A DNA stretch of 64,000 nt from Candidatus Saccharimonadota bacterium (GCA_009777795.1 WRLC01000004.1:22110-86109); one strand, 5' to 3'. Shown: positions 1-9,547, numbered from the stretch's first letter. Numbers and translations: made by a program. Notes: generated by a model not told the origin, from the sequence alone.

Positions 1-388
1 CCGATTTTGTCAAGGCTGGTATGTATGACTGCGTGGCAGCTGAAGCAAGTGTTGCCTGACCTCGTCGTGAATTAAAGAAAGCAACAAGATATTGCGGCAA
101 TATCCGCTCGTCACGCACTTTCAAGATAAAGATCGAGGCCGGTAATACATATTCACCCGGATGAGTCATAATTGCAGCCCGGAATTTGCCCCGGTTAGAC
201 AAGAGTATATCACCATCGTTCAAACTGAGAACCGGCGCGTTCAGTGCATAACCACCGATTTTCGTCTCGTCGAAGTTGTCTAAATCGCTGGGTCGTATCA
301 GTTTCATTCCCCCGGCGGCAAGATTAGCCAGACTGCCCCGAAAAGCGTGCCCAGAAGTGACCGAAACTAATTCCTCTAATCTTATCAT
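1..388 (-). CDS. Partial type I restriction-modification specificity (HsdS/TRD-like) protein, runs off left edge
   Basis: Minus-strand translation from ATG at 388: MIRLEELVSVTSGHAFRGSL...GDILLSNRGKFRAAIM...YVLPASIFILKVRDERILPQYLVAFFNSRRGQATLASAATQSYIPALTKS, which resembles HsdS target-recognition half domains. Confidence 0.7.
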   Translation of the reverse strand, partial: MIRLEELVSVTSGHAFRGSLANLAAGGMKLIRPSDLDNFDETKIGGYALNAPVLSLNDGDILLSNRGKFRAAIMTHPGEYVLPASIFILKVRDERILPQYLVAFFNSRRGQATLASAATQSYIPALTKS

Positions 389-469
389 ATCCACAGTATA
401 TCACATGGAATCGGACCTGTCAATATGAAATCACATATTGCATAAAAATCTATTTATCATCCTGAGTTG

Positions 470-769
470 CTATATCGCCAAGCTTTCTTGCATATATCGA
501 TAAACGACCGATATGATACTCTGCACATTGTCGTTTGTATTCTTATAGTATAGTCTCTCAAGAGCATCGTTGCGCAACAGCCTAATCGGTTCACTAACTA
601 GCGCATGTATAAAAGACTGAGTCGCACCCTCGACTCCCTCAAAATCCAAAATCACTTCGTTTCCCTCTGACAGGGATGGTAAAATGATCTCTTCGCGTAG
701 CTTTTTAGCTACCTCTTTATTCTCTGCAAAATCACCTATAAGTTGATGCATTTTAATCATATTTTTCAT
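470..769 (-). CDS. STAS-like (DUF4325-type) protein
   Basis: ORF track; VILDFEGVEGATQSFIHALVSEPIRL matches the STAS-like DUF4325 pattern. Confidence 0.7.
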   Translation of the reverse strand: MKNMIKMHQLIGDFAENKEVAKKLREEIILPSLSEGNEVILDFEGVEGATQSFIHALVSEPIRLLRNDALERLYYKNTNDNVQSIISVVYRYMQESLAI

Positions 770-1734
770 ATAAATTTTGGCCCCTTAAATTTAGCACGTT
801 TTCTCTCCTTTATGGCGTCATCGTAAACTTGGCTTATGATATTTAGCAGAGCTGTAAGTTCTGGCGTTTCGTCAAGTGAAATATCGACAGCAACCAAAGT
901 CCCTTCAAACGCTGGCGCATCGTTTGTAGCTGTATGCCTATCCCTAAACGGGTCGGCATACAATGTTGGCGTGCCTTTTATGTCGCTCCGATGCTTTAAT
1001 AGCGTGTATTCAGCGCTGCCACTATAAATTGCAAAATAACTGCGAGTAATTTTTGCCATAGACTTCGTAAAAAAGAGTCCAGCTCCGCCATTTTCTATTG
1101 ATCCGCCCTCGTTCCTTGTAGTACCAGTTATGCCTGGGGTTAACGCTAGTCTAATTGCATCTAGGTCCGTTTTGGGTTGCCAATTTTCGCGCATACTCTT
1201 CCAGATCCCTATTCCTGTATCACAGATGCCAATACTTATGCGGTTAGTCTTTTTGTAATACTGCGCTGCCACAATAGCACCATAAGGTGACAAGGAATGC
1301 TCTAGTACGTTCCGCACCAATTCGCTGAAAATATATTTCACCACTATCGCATTTTGCTCTGACAAATGCAGCAAGGGGACCATTTCTGGTATAAAGCATG
1401 ATTGGTCGTCGGCGGTTTTTATCTCAGAAAGCGGCACGAAGCGACCCGCCGGTTCTTTCTCGCTATAAGCAAAAGTTGACGGAGTTTTTGTGAATTTGTA
1501 CAGCCCCATACGATCGAGATATCGACCTGTATCAGGTATATCCCCTAATATTGCCGCATTCTGCTTGCCTACTTTTACCGCCAGAGCCGCAGCAAGCACC
1601 AAATGAGCTGGATGAACTGTAATCCATTTATCATGAGTCGTAATTTCAAGTTTTGATGGATCGGAAAAGTCTAATGATCGTACAAACGCTTGAAAATTGC
1701 GTAAATTACCCTGATTTGAAAAATGTATCTTCAT
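766..1734 (-). CDS. GHKL/HATPase-type ATP-binding protein, overlaps the STAS-like gene
   Basis: ELVRNVLEHS (N-box), ICDTGIGI (G1), NGGAGLFFTKSMA (G2). Confidence 0.75.
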   Translation of the reverse strand: MKIHFSNQGNLRNFQAFVRSLDFSDPSKLEITTHDKWITVHPAHLVLAAALAVKVGKQNAAILGDIPDTGRYLDRMGLYKFTKTPSTFAYSEKEPAGRFVPLSEIKTADDQSCFIPEMVPLLHLSEQNAIVVKYIFSELVRNVLEHSLSPYGAIVAAQYYKKTNRISIGICDTGIGIWKSMRENWQPKTDLDAIRLALTPGITGTTRNEGGSIENGGAGLFFTKSMAKITRSYFAIYSGSAEYTLLKHRSDIKGTPTLYADPFRDRHTATNDAPAFEGTLVAVDISLDETPELTALLNIISQVYDDAIKERKRAKFKGPKFI

Positions 1735-1904
1735 TACCCATAATTGTACCAGTCAGATACAGTTTTGTCAATATGTATCAGACAGGTATAATATCACCCG
1801 TAGAATACGAATAATAATATATGTACCAGACGGGTCAAATAGGCCTTTTCAACCATAACCACTTTCCACCAGCCAGAAATATGATATAATACCAGAGTAA
1901 ACAC

Positions 1905-1981
1905 GGGTCAGTAGCTCAGCCGGTTAGAGCACCTGCCTCTTAAGCAGGGTGTCGTGGGTTCGAGTCCCACCTGACTCACCA
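1905..1981 (+). tRNA. tRNA-Lys(CTT)
   Basis: Cloverleaf GGGTCAG...CCTGC-CTCTTAA-GCAGG...GGTTCGAGTCC...CTGACTCACCA. Confidence 0.95.
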
Positions 1982-2006
1982 TATAATTACAACAATAGCC
2001 ATCATT

Positions 2007-2840
2007 ATGGAAGCTATAGAAATAATAATATCTTTGAGTGGTGTATTGCTCGCAACCTTAATTTTCTTTATCATACGCAACACCGTACTCATTTCCAGCA
2101 TCAAGCAAAACAGCACCCTATTTGCAGCACTCCAGAATCTCAACGCCGAGTATGCGCCACTTTTTCTCAAACTAGACAAAACCATCAAGATTCCCTTCCC
2201 TTGCACTAAACCAAAGACTTTTCACAACAATAACAATAAGAACTCCATCTTTGACTACACGTGTGGCTTTTTCATCAACAACAAAGCCGCCCAGCGTACC
2301 CTCTACAGCCGTCAGAGCAACAAGGCCAACCTCAGCACCTACTTGACCCGATACAACAAAATCGAAGCAGCCCTCGGCGGTAAAAGCTACGCAAAAGTAA
2401 AGCCGAAATCCTTACTCACCTCAGAGCTACAATACAAGAGAGCCGAACAGAAGTTTTGCCGCCGCAAACAGCTCAAGCCAGACCTAAAGCTAAACATCGC
2501 CGTTCGCCTCAGCTACTCATCCCCCGCCGGCCGAAGACAATACGTCTCCACTTACAAAATGTCTGGCCCCACCATTGACAACATCCTCGCACAAATAGAG
2601 GGCAAAAGACGCTACGAATTACACAAAAAGCACCAAAGAGCCTTGATAACAAAAGCCGTTCGATTCGAAATCCTAAAAAGAGACGGCTATGTCTGCCAAA
2701 TCTGCGGAGCCAGTAGGGCAGAGGGCGCTAGGCTCGAGGTCGACCACAAGCTCGCCGTAGCAAACTGGGGTACAAACACAAACAACCTCTGGACCCTCTG
2801 CCACGACTGCAACAACGGCAAAGGCTCTAAAGAACTTTAA
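2007..2840 (+). CDS. Membrane-anchored HNH endonuclease
   Basis: N-terminal TM helix; C-terminal CQICGASRAEGARLEVDHKLAVANWGTNTNNLWTLCHDCNNGKGSKEL. Confidence 0.8.
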   Translation: MEAIEIIISLSGVLLATLIFFIIRNTVLISSIKQNSTLFAALQNLNAEYAPLFLKLDKTIKIPFPCTKPKTFHNNNNKNSIFDYTCGFFINNKAAQRTLYSRQSNKANLSTYLTRYNKIEAALGGKSYAKVKPKSLLTSELQYKRAEQKFCRRKQLKPDLKLNIAVRLSYSSPAGRRQYVSTYKMSGPTIDNILAQIEGKRRYELHKKHQRALITKAVRFEILKRDGYVCQICGASRAEGARLEVDHKLAVANWGTNTNNLWTLCHDCNNGKGSKEL

Positions 2841-2924
2841 TCCCCTCCCATATTCTTGGCCGCCCCAGTGGACGGATCACCACCTTTATGATATACTAAA
2901 AGCAACAACTTTTAAGGAGAAAAC

Positions 2925-3482
2925 ATGATAGTACTATGGATTTTATTAGGCATTGTCGTCCTCGGCGCCCTCTTCATTTGGGCCACCTACAACGGCCTCG
3001 TCCGCCTCAACGAACGCGTCAACGAAGCCTGGTCCGACATCACCGTCCAGCTCAAATACCGCGCCGACCTCATCCCTAACGTCGTCGAAAGCGTCAAAGG
3101 CTACGCCAAACACGAGCGCGAAGCCTTCGAAAGCGTCACCAAAGCCCGCACCAGCATCATGAGCGCCAAAACCGTCAAAGAATCCGCCGCCGCCGAAGGC
3201 GCCCTCGAGCAAGGCCTCGGCCGCATCTTCGCCATTGCCGAAGCCTACCCCGAGCTCAAAGCCAACACCAACTTCATCAAGCTCCAAGACCAACTCCAAG
3301 ACACCGAGGACAAACTCCAAGCCGCCCGCCGCTTCTACAACAACGGCGCCAAAGACTTAAACACCAAAATCAAAACCTTCCCCACCAACGTCTTCGCCCG
3401 CAAACTCGGCTTCGCCGTCCGCGACTACTTCGAGGTCAAAGACCGCGCCAAAATCGAAGACGCCCCAGAGGTCAAATTCTAA
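2925..3482 (+). CDS. LemA family protein
   Basis: YNGLVRLNERVNEAWSDITVQLKYRADLIPNVVESVKGYAKHE. Confidence 0.93.
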   Translation: MIVLWILLGIVVLGALFIWATYNGLVRLNERVNEAWSDITVQLKYRADLIPNVVESVKGYAKHEREAFESVTKARTSIMSAKTVKESAAAEGALEQGLGRIFAIAEAYPELKANTNFIKLQDQLQDTEDKLQAARRFYNNGAKDLNTKIKTFPTNVFARKLGFAVRDYFEVKDRAKIEDAPEVKF

Positions 3483-3485
3483 TCA

Positions 3486-4346
3486 ATGTATAAAGAAATC
3501 GCCCGCAACAAACGCCGCACCATCGCCCTCATGTTTGTTTTCGTCCTCTTCATCGGCCTAATCGGCGCCGCCTTCTCTGCCATCTATGACGACTACTGGA
3601 TTCTCATTTGGGTCCTCACTCTCACCCTCGTCTACACTCTTTTCCAATACTTCATGAGCGGCAAAATCGCCGTCGCCATGTCCGGCGCCAAAGAAATCCA
3701 AAAAAAGGACCACCCTCGCCTCTATAATATCGTCGAAAACCTCGCCATCCAAGAAGGCATGCCGATGCCCAAAGTCTACCTCATCCAAGATCCCAGCCCC
3801 AACGCCTTCGCCGCCGGCCGCGACCCCAAACATGCCGTCGTCGCCGCCACCACTGGCCTACTCGACCTCATGGACGACCGCGAAGTCCAAGCCGTCATGG
3901 CCCACGAAATCGCTCACGTCAAAAACTACGACATCCGCCTTGCAACCATCGTTTTCGGCCTCGTTTCCGCCATCGCCATCCTCTCTGAAATCGGCTGGCG
4001 CGTCGCCCTCATCGGCGGCAACCGCAACCGCAACAGCGGCGCTTTCGGCGCTGTAGCCCTACTCCTTGCTGCCATTCTCGCCCCTCTCATCGCCACCATC
4101 GTCCAGCTCGCCGTCTCCCGCCAGCGCGAGTACCTCGCCGACTCCACCTCCGCTCTCATCACCAGAAACCCCGACGCCATGATTTCTGCCCTCCAGAAAC
4201 TCGGCGCCGCTCCCAAAGATAAAAAACCCAAAAATGCCGCCCTCCAAGCCCTCTACATCAGCGACAACGCCAAGGGCTTCTTCTCCACTCACCCACCCAT
4301 CGCCAAGCGCGTCGCCCGCCTCCAAGCCTCCAAATCCAAGTTCTGA
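3486..4346 (+). CDS. htpX: HtpX-like M48 zinc metalloprotease
   Basis: VMAHEIAHVKNYDIRLATIVFG, multiple TMs, follows lemA. Confidence 0.93.
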   Translation: MYKEIARNKRRTIALMFVFVLFIGLIGAAFSAIYDDYWILIWVLTLTLVYTLFQYFMSGKIAVAMSGAKEIQKKDHPRLYNIVENLAIQEGMPMPKVYLIQDPSPNAFAAGRDPKHAVVAATTGLLDLMDDREVQAVMAHEIAHVKNYDIRLATIVFGLVSAIAILSEIGWRVALIGGNRNRNSGAFGAVALLLAAILAPLIATIVQLAVSRQREYLADSTSALITRNPDAMISALQKLGAAPKDKKPKNAALQALYISDNAKGFFSTHPPIAKRVARLQASKSKF

Positions 4347-4496
4347 TCCTCCCGACCCCTTATTGACTGCGGTCGTCCGGTGTGGTATAACGAAACTAAC
4401 CAGTGTGGTTCTATCTGGCCCTACCTCTGGCACCTACCCCATCGGGAAAACGGGCAGCGGAACTTTACAGGAAACTATTTTAAGGAGGATGATTTA

Positions 4497-5501
4497 ATGA
4501 AGAATCATCGCAAACGGCTTTTTTCTGTTTTACTTGCACTTGTTTTAACCCTCGCACTCGCAACACCAGCTTTCGCGGCCACCCTTGACGGCAACCGCTC
4601 TTTCTCCACGCGCGAGCTCGAAATCACCATTGACGCCGCCCGCCCGCTCCATTACTGGACCGCCAACGAAACCCGCGGCACCCGTTTCACCCCGTACGTC
4701 GACGTCCGCGACGTCGCCCAAAGCCTAGGTGGCTACCACGTCGAGTTTGCCACCGGCGGTCAATGGTATCTGGACCCCGCCCAAAACGAATGGGTATGGC
4801 TCTATCACGACACCTACGTCATCTACCCCTCCAGTTCGAGCCGGTCTACCACCAGCAACATCCGCAGCGACACCAAAGGTCTCGACCTAACTTGGCGCAC
4901 AATCTGCATTTGGCAACCTTATGAAACTACGTCAATCTGGCGTAGTGTCTATGAGGTTCAGAGCACCCGTTGGGGCGGCGGCTTCCTCTTCTCGATTTAC
5001 GACATCCCACTCCTCTTCCCCACAATCGAGACCGTCGAGCTCGCCCAGAACTCCGCCCACCGCTTCCGCCTTAGCACCAAACCCATCGCGCCACCGTTCG
5101 ACCCCTATCAAGAGCGCCCCAATGACGCCAAGGCCACCGGTGTTGACCTCGTCCAGTCCCTCTACCGCAAAGTCCATGCCACCAATGTCAGCGCTAACAC
5201 AGCCATTCAGTGGGCTTTCAACCTCGGCCTCTTCAACCGCAATTACCGCGACAACTTTCTTGACAGAACCATCAGCCAAGCGGCCACTTATACCATTCTG
5301 GCCGCCTACTTTAGCGACGACACTAACTGGGACTTCCCCTGCGTCATCCCGCTCGAATCACGCCTCCTCTGGGCCACCTCTGGCATCAATCGCGCTTGGC
5401 ATAACAACTGGTTCTACTACGACTACGACTTTGACGCCGGCCTCTCCCACTTCGACCTCGACCGACTGATTGACCGAGCCTTCGTCCAAGAAAAGCGCTA
5501 A
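4497..5501 (+). CDS. Secreted hypothetical protein
   Basis: AAGGAGG RBS at ~4482; signal peptide MKNHRKRLFSVLLALVLTLALATPAFAA. Confidence 0.75.
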   Translation: MKNHRKRLFSVLLALVLTLALATPAFAATLDGNRSFSTRELEITIDAARPLHYWTANETRGTRFTPYVDVRDVAQSLGGYHVEFATGGQWYLDPAQNEWVWLYHDTYVIYPSSSSRSTTSNIRSDTKGLDLTWRTICIWQPYETTSIWRSVYEVQSTRWGGGFLFSIYDIPLLFPTIETVELAQNSAHRFRLSTKPIAPPFDPYQERPNDAKATGVDLVQSLYRKVHATNVSANTAIQWAFNLGLFNRNYRDNFLDRTISQAATYTILAAYFSDDTNWDFPCVIPLESRLLWATSGINRAWHNNWFYYDYDFDAGLSHFDLDRLIDRAFVQEKR

Positions 5502-5520
5502 GCCCAATAGTTTACCCGAG

Positions 5521-5548
5521 AACCAGCCCCAGTAGGCTGGTTTTCTCC
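5521..5548 (+). terminator. Rho-independent terminator
   Basis: GAACCAGCCccagtaGGCTGGTTTTCTC. Confidence 0.7.
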
Positions 5549-5553
5549 TGTTT

Positions 5554-8367
5554 CTACTCCCCTAGTTCCCTTAGCAGCCGCCCCAAGAGCTTTTGTTTTG
5601 CGCCCAAAACCGCCCGGCTCTCTTCCACCAACTCAGCCGGCGCCTTCGCCACATAGGCCTCATTCGCCAAACGCTTCTCAAGCTGCGCGATTTCCTCTCG
5701 TACATCCTCCACTCGCGCCCGCAAATTCGCCCCGTACTTCTCAACTTCCTTCTCGCTTATATCCAGCCACGCCTTCCGACCCGAGTTCGCCAAACGCAGA
5801 CCAATATGCTCCTTCTCTGCCAGCTGCTCCTCTTCCTTCTCCGAAAGCGGCCGCACCTCTTCCAGCTTCGCCAGACCCCGAATCAACTCCGCGTTTTCCT
5901 TTATCAACGGATCATCCCCGTAAATCAACCTGTCTTTCTGTTTATGCTCTGGGATATTCGCCTCCACAAACCGGATTTCCTCCACCAATTTGATAACCTG
6001 CTCAAACTCTTCTACCTTCTTTATGTCATATATAGCATAATCGCCCCATTTTTCGTCGGCCAACAGATCATCTGTCCAAGACAACGACTGCCAAATCGCC
6101 TCTGTCGCAAACGGCGCAAACGGGTGCAACAACTTCAAACAAAACTCCAACACATAGGCCAACATCTGCGGATTTTGTACCGTCTTTTCCGCCTCAATAA
6201 ACCAATCCGCCACCTTCGTCCATGTCATCCCGTAAACCACCTCAATCGCCTCCGCAAACCGATACTCGCCCAGCAACCGCTCCACGTCCTCCCGCGCTTG
6301 GTTCAAACAGGACACCACCCAGTGTCCCGCTGGCGTCTTTAGCTCCACCTTGCTCAACGGCGTTTCCTCGTGCTCTCCCTGTAAATCTATATCATCGCGG
6401 TCATTGTTCGCATCCTCGCCCAGCCACTGCTCGCCGTAATCCTCACCCACTGCATGCTGCACAAACCGCGCCATATTCCACAACTTATTACAAAAGTTCC
6501 GCCCCGAGACCACCCCCGAACGCGAAAACGCCTGCGCCTGCCCTGCCGACCGATTCGCAATAATCCCCAGCCGAAACGCATCCGCCCCATATTCCGCAAT
6601 CACCTCCATCGGCGAAATCACATTCCCCTTGCTCTTACTCATCTTTTTGCCATGCTCATCCTGCACCATCCCATGGAAATAAACCTCCCGAAACGGCACC
6701 TCCTCCGTCGCATACAGCCCAAACATAATCATCTTCGCCACCCACGGCCGCAGCAAGTCCGTCCCACACTCCATCACACTATTCGGATAATACTTAGTCA
6801 AGGGTGATAGGTCTACGCCAGAATCACCTGCTGAGGAACTTTCGGAGGGCGGCAGCCCGAGAACGAGACGCGGTTCACCCGTGGCGACGGGATGAACCGA
6901 CGGCGTGTCCGAAGCAGGTGTTTTGGTGTAGACCGGGTAATCCGTCGTGATAAACGGCCACTGCCCCGACGAGAACCAAGTATCAAACGTATCCTCATCC
7001 CGCTTATACTTCTTGCCATCAACCTCAATATACTCCTCTTCCACCCGCGTATCAAAAATCCAATCCTCCGGGTCGTCCACATTACAAAACGCCGGAATCG
7101 GAATCCCCCACGGTATCTGCCGGCTAATATTCCAGTCCCTAAGCTCATTGTAATAGGCTAGGAGCTCGTTTTTCTTGCCAGCTGGGTAAAATACCACCTC
7201 GTTATCCATAAGCGCCTTAGAAGCCCTCTCCGCAAGCGGCCGCACTTTAATAAACCATTGATCCATCAACATCGGCTCAATCACCTCATCACACTTATAG
7301 CAATGCGGCACCCGATTCACATAATCTTCATCCACGCGCACCAACAAATCCATTTCCTTCAGCGCCTTCACCACTTCTTTGCGCGCCTCCAACACCGGCA
7401 TATGCTCAAAACGCCCCGCCGCCGCTGTCATCCGCCCGTCCTTGTCGACCACCTGCACCACTGGCAAATTATGCCGCTCGGCCATCTCCCAGTCATTAAA
7501 ATCATGCGCCGGCGTTATCTTCACCACCCCTGTCCCAAACGTCATATCCACCGCATCGTCCGCAATCACAATCACCTTAAACGGCCCGTTCACCCCCTGC
7601 ACCTCAATCTCTTGCCCAACATACTTCTTATATCGCTCGTCGTCCGGGTGCACCGCCACCGCCGTGTCGCCAAACTTCGTCTCCGGCCGCGTCGTCGCCA
7701 AAACAAACGGCCCATACTTCATATAGTAAAGCGGCGTCTTTTCCTCCCTGTAATTCACTTCAATATCGGCAAAACTCGTATGATGTTTCGTACAGTAGTT
7801 AACCAGCTTCTTGCCCCGATAGATCAACCCATCCGCCCACAACTGCCGAAACGTCTCATAAACCGTCTTCACCACCTTCGGATCCAACGTGAACGTCATC
7901 GCGCTCCAATCGCACGAAATCCCCAGTTGCCGAATCTGAATCTCCATATTATACCGATTTTTCTGCACAAAATCCCACACCTGTTGGTACAGCTCATCCC
8001 GCGTAAAATCAAACCGCGTCTTCCCTATCTCCTCCAGCGCCCGCTCATAGACCACCCACGTCTCAAACCCCGCATGATCCGCCCCCGGCAAATAGGCTAC
8101 ATCCCGCCCCAACAACCGGTAGTGCCGCGCCAAAACATCCTTCAAACTCATCTCAAAACCATGCCCAATATGCAAGTTCCCATTCGCGTTCGGCGGCGGC
8201 ATCACCGTCGACCAAACCTCACGTGGCTGCACCCCCGGCTTACTCTTGTCGCCATCTATCTCCTGCTCATGCGCCCGACCCCCGGCCTTAAAGACCCCAC
8301 TCGCTTCCCACAACGCATAAATCTTCGCCTCTGTCGCCTGCGGCTCGTAAACTTTATCAAATCTCAT
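5554..8367 (-). CDS. valS: Valyl-tRNA synthetase with an in-frame repeat-derived insertion
   Basis: PPPNANGNLHIGHG, GKKMSKSKGN, YYPNSVMECGTDLLRPWVAKMI. Confidence 0.96.
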   Translation of the reverse strand: MRFDKVYEPQATEAKIYALWEASGVFKAGGRAHEQEIDGDKSKPGVQPREVWSTVMPPPNANGNLHIGHGFEMSLKDVLARHYRLLGRDVAYLPGADHAGFETWVVYERALEEIGKTRFDFTRDELYQQVWDFVQKNRYNMEIQIRQLGISCDWSAMTFTLDPKVVKTVYETFRQLWADGLIYRGKKLVNYCTKHHTSFADIEVNYREEKTPLYYMKYGPFVLATTRPETKFGDTAVAVHPDDERYKKYVGQEIEVQGVNGPFKVIVIADDAVDMTFGTGVVKITPAHDFNDWEMAERHNLPVVQVVDKDGRMTAAAGRFEHMPVLEARKEVVKALKEMDLLVRVDEDYVNRVPHCYKCDEVIEPMLMDQWFIKVRPLAERASKALMDNEVVFYPAGKKNELLAYYNELRDWNISRQIPWGIPIPAFCNVDDPEDWIFDTRVEEEYIEVDGKKYKRDEDTFDTWFSSGQWPFITTDYPVYTKTPASDTPSVHPVATGEPRLVLGLPPSESSSAGDSGVDLSPLTKYYPNSVMECGTDLLRPWVAKMIMFGLYATEEVPFREVYFHGMVQDEHGKKMSKSKGNVISPMEVIAEYGADAFRLGIIANRSAGQAQAFSRSGVVSGRNFCNKLWNMARFVQHAVGEDYGEQWLGEDANNDRDDIDLQGEHEETPLSKVELKTPAGHWVVSCLNQAREDVERLLGEYRFAEAIEVVYGMTWTKVADWFIEAEKTVQNPQMLAYVLEFCLKLLHPFAPFATEAIWQSLSWTDDLLADEKWGDYAIYDIKKVEEFEQVIKLVEEIRFVEANIPEHKQKDRLIYGDDPLIKENAELIRGLAKLEEVRPLSEKEEEQLAEKEHIGLRLANSGRKAWLDISEKEVEKYGANLRARVEDVREEIAQLEKRLANEAYVAKAPAELVEESRAVLGAKQKLLGRLLRELGE
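6809..6935. repeat. Palindromic structured repeat, copy B, in-frame within valS
   Basis: Arms GGTCTACGCCA..CACCTGCT / AGCAGGTG..TGGTGTAGACC; core TTTCGGA-GGG-CGGCAG-CCC-GAGAACGAGACGCG-GTTCACCCG-TGGCGA-CGGGATGAAC-CGACGGCGTG shared with 9383-9527. Confidence 0.75.
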
Positions 8368-8713
8368 AGCCCCTATTGTATCACAAAATTAATTTCTCGT
8401 CCACTCTACTCTCACCGCTTGCCACCCCTGTACACAATTTGTTCACTTTTCATAATACAACATATTTCATAACAAAAGTCAATAACCCCGCCGACCCCTA
8501 TTATTGCCCTCCGCCTCGCTCTCGCGCTCTTCCCGACTCTCGCGCTCCCAGAAAAAAGAATCGCGCAAAAAAATCTCGCGACGCTCCGCGCCAAACATAT
8601 AACTACAACATATTACGTAAAAAAGTCAAACCCGCCGCCGCGCCCCTTCTCTGGTTTTGCCTCCCCACGCGCTCTCCCACAAAAAAGTTTCGCGACATTC
8701 TCCCACAAAACAC

Positions 8714-8875
8714 TTGACAACCCAAACACGCTCATGCTAACATAGTAGTTAGTTAAATCGGTCCAGTTGAGAGGACAATTAACGGGAGACAGTTGCACCT
8801 TATCCTTTCCACTTTCTGCTCGTGCCCCTTTCGTGCGAGCAGAAGGTCAGGATATTACCATAATCTTTGCATTTG
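8714..8875 (+). ncRNA. Candidate small RNA driven by TTGACA-N18-TAACAT
   Basis: Promoter 8714-8743; nested stem TATCCT..TCTGCTCG(tgcccctttcgtg)CGAGCAGA..AGGATA; no convincing ORF. Confidence 0.4.
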
Positions 8876-8959
8876 TCAAGGGTGGTATTTGCATGTCTAC
8901 GCGCTTTTTACAGAGAAGGCGCCTTTTTCTGACCTCTTGAAAATAATCTAAAAATATTG

Positions 8960-9001
8960 CAAAAATAAATCAGGCCAACAAGATTGTGGCCTGATTTTTG
9001 C
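8960..9001. terminator. Bidirectional intrinsic terminator
   Basis: ATCAGGCCAcaagattgTGGCCTGATTTTTG. Confidence 0.75.
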
Positions 9002-9008
9002 GTGTACG

Positions 9009-9326
9009 CTATGTTTCGCTGCCAGCCCCACCCATACTCGATTTCTTCGAGTTTAGCGCTATAATCGCTGGCCTGTACGCTGCGTGTGCGAGTTCATTGA
9101 TTGCTTGCTTGATGTCTTTTTCGCTCAAAACTTTCAGTTTATCACGCCATCCACCTCTGTTAGTGATAAACATAAGCATCTTGCATTCTATCACCCTCAT
9201 CACTTCAGCAATCGCTGCCTCTTCGCTTCGCTCGTTCAACCATTCCGGGTGTTTTTCGACCGTCGCTTCAGCTGCCTTCATCACAATCTCCGCGTTCACG
9301 CTTAAATTTCCCCTACCTACTGACAT
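9009..9326 (-). CDS. Hypothetical protein
   Basis: ORF track, ends just before the terminator; upstream TTGACT/TAGAGT promoter candidate on the minus strand. Confidence 0.6.
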   Translation of the reverse strand: MSVGRGNLSVNAEIVMKAAEATVEKHPEWLNERSEEAAIAEVMRVIECKMLMFITNRGGWRDKLKVLSEKDIKQAINELAHAAYRPAIIALNSKKSSMGGAGSET

Positions 9327-9382
9327 ACTATCACCTCCTTCTGTCTGCAGATACGATAACCTTACTCTACCACATCTTTCCC

Positions 9383-9527
9383 AAAAGTCAACTGGACCCC
9401 CTCACTAACCGACCCCGAAGGACATTCGGACCGCGGCAGCGGGAGAGCGAGACGCGTCTGTCCTGTGGCGACAGGGTCAGACGACGTCGTGCCTGAGGGG
9501 TCGGTTATGAGGGGGGGGTTGACTTTT
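9383..9527. repeat. Palindromic structured repeat, copy A (intergenic)
   Basis: Arms AAAAGTCAA..CCCCCTCA-c-TAACCGACCCC / GGGGTCGGTTA-TGAGGGGGGGG-TTGACTTTT; core ATTCGGA-CCG-CGGCAG-CGG-GAGAGCGAGACGCG-TCTGtCCTG-TGGCGA-CAGGgTCAGA-CGACGTCGTG. Confidence 0.75.
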
Positions 9528-9547
9528 TGGCTCGAGTGTGATATACT
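9519..9547 (+). promoter_or_regulatory. Sigma70-type promoter abutting a G8 tract
   Basis: TTGACT-N17-TATACT; TTGACT lies in the right arm of the palindromic repeat. Confidence 0.65.

Noticed and set aside
5593-8472. Long + strand ORFs antisense to valS (e.g. 7258-8472, 404 aa) and many other Ser/Pro/Thr/Arg-rich overlapping ORFs in the track
   Set aside because: Typical shadow ORFs of C-rich NNC codon usage; low-complexity translations with no domain signal, opposite clear housekeeping genes.
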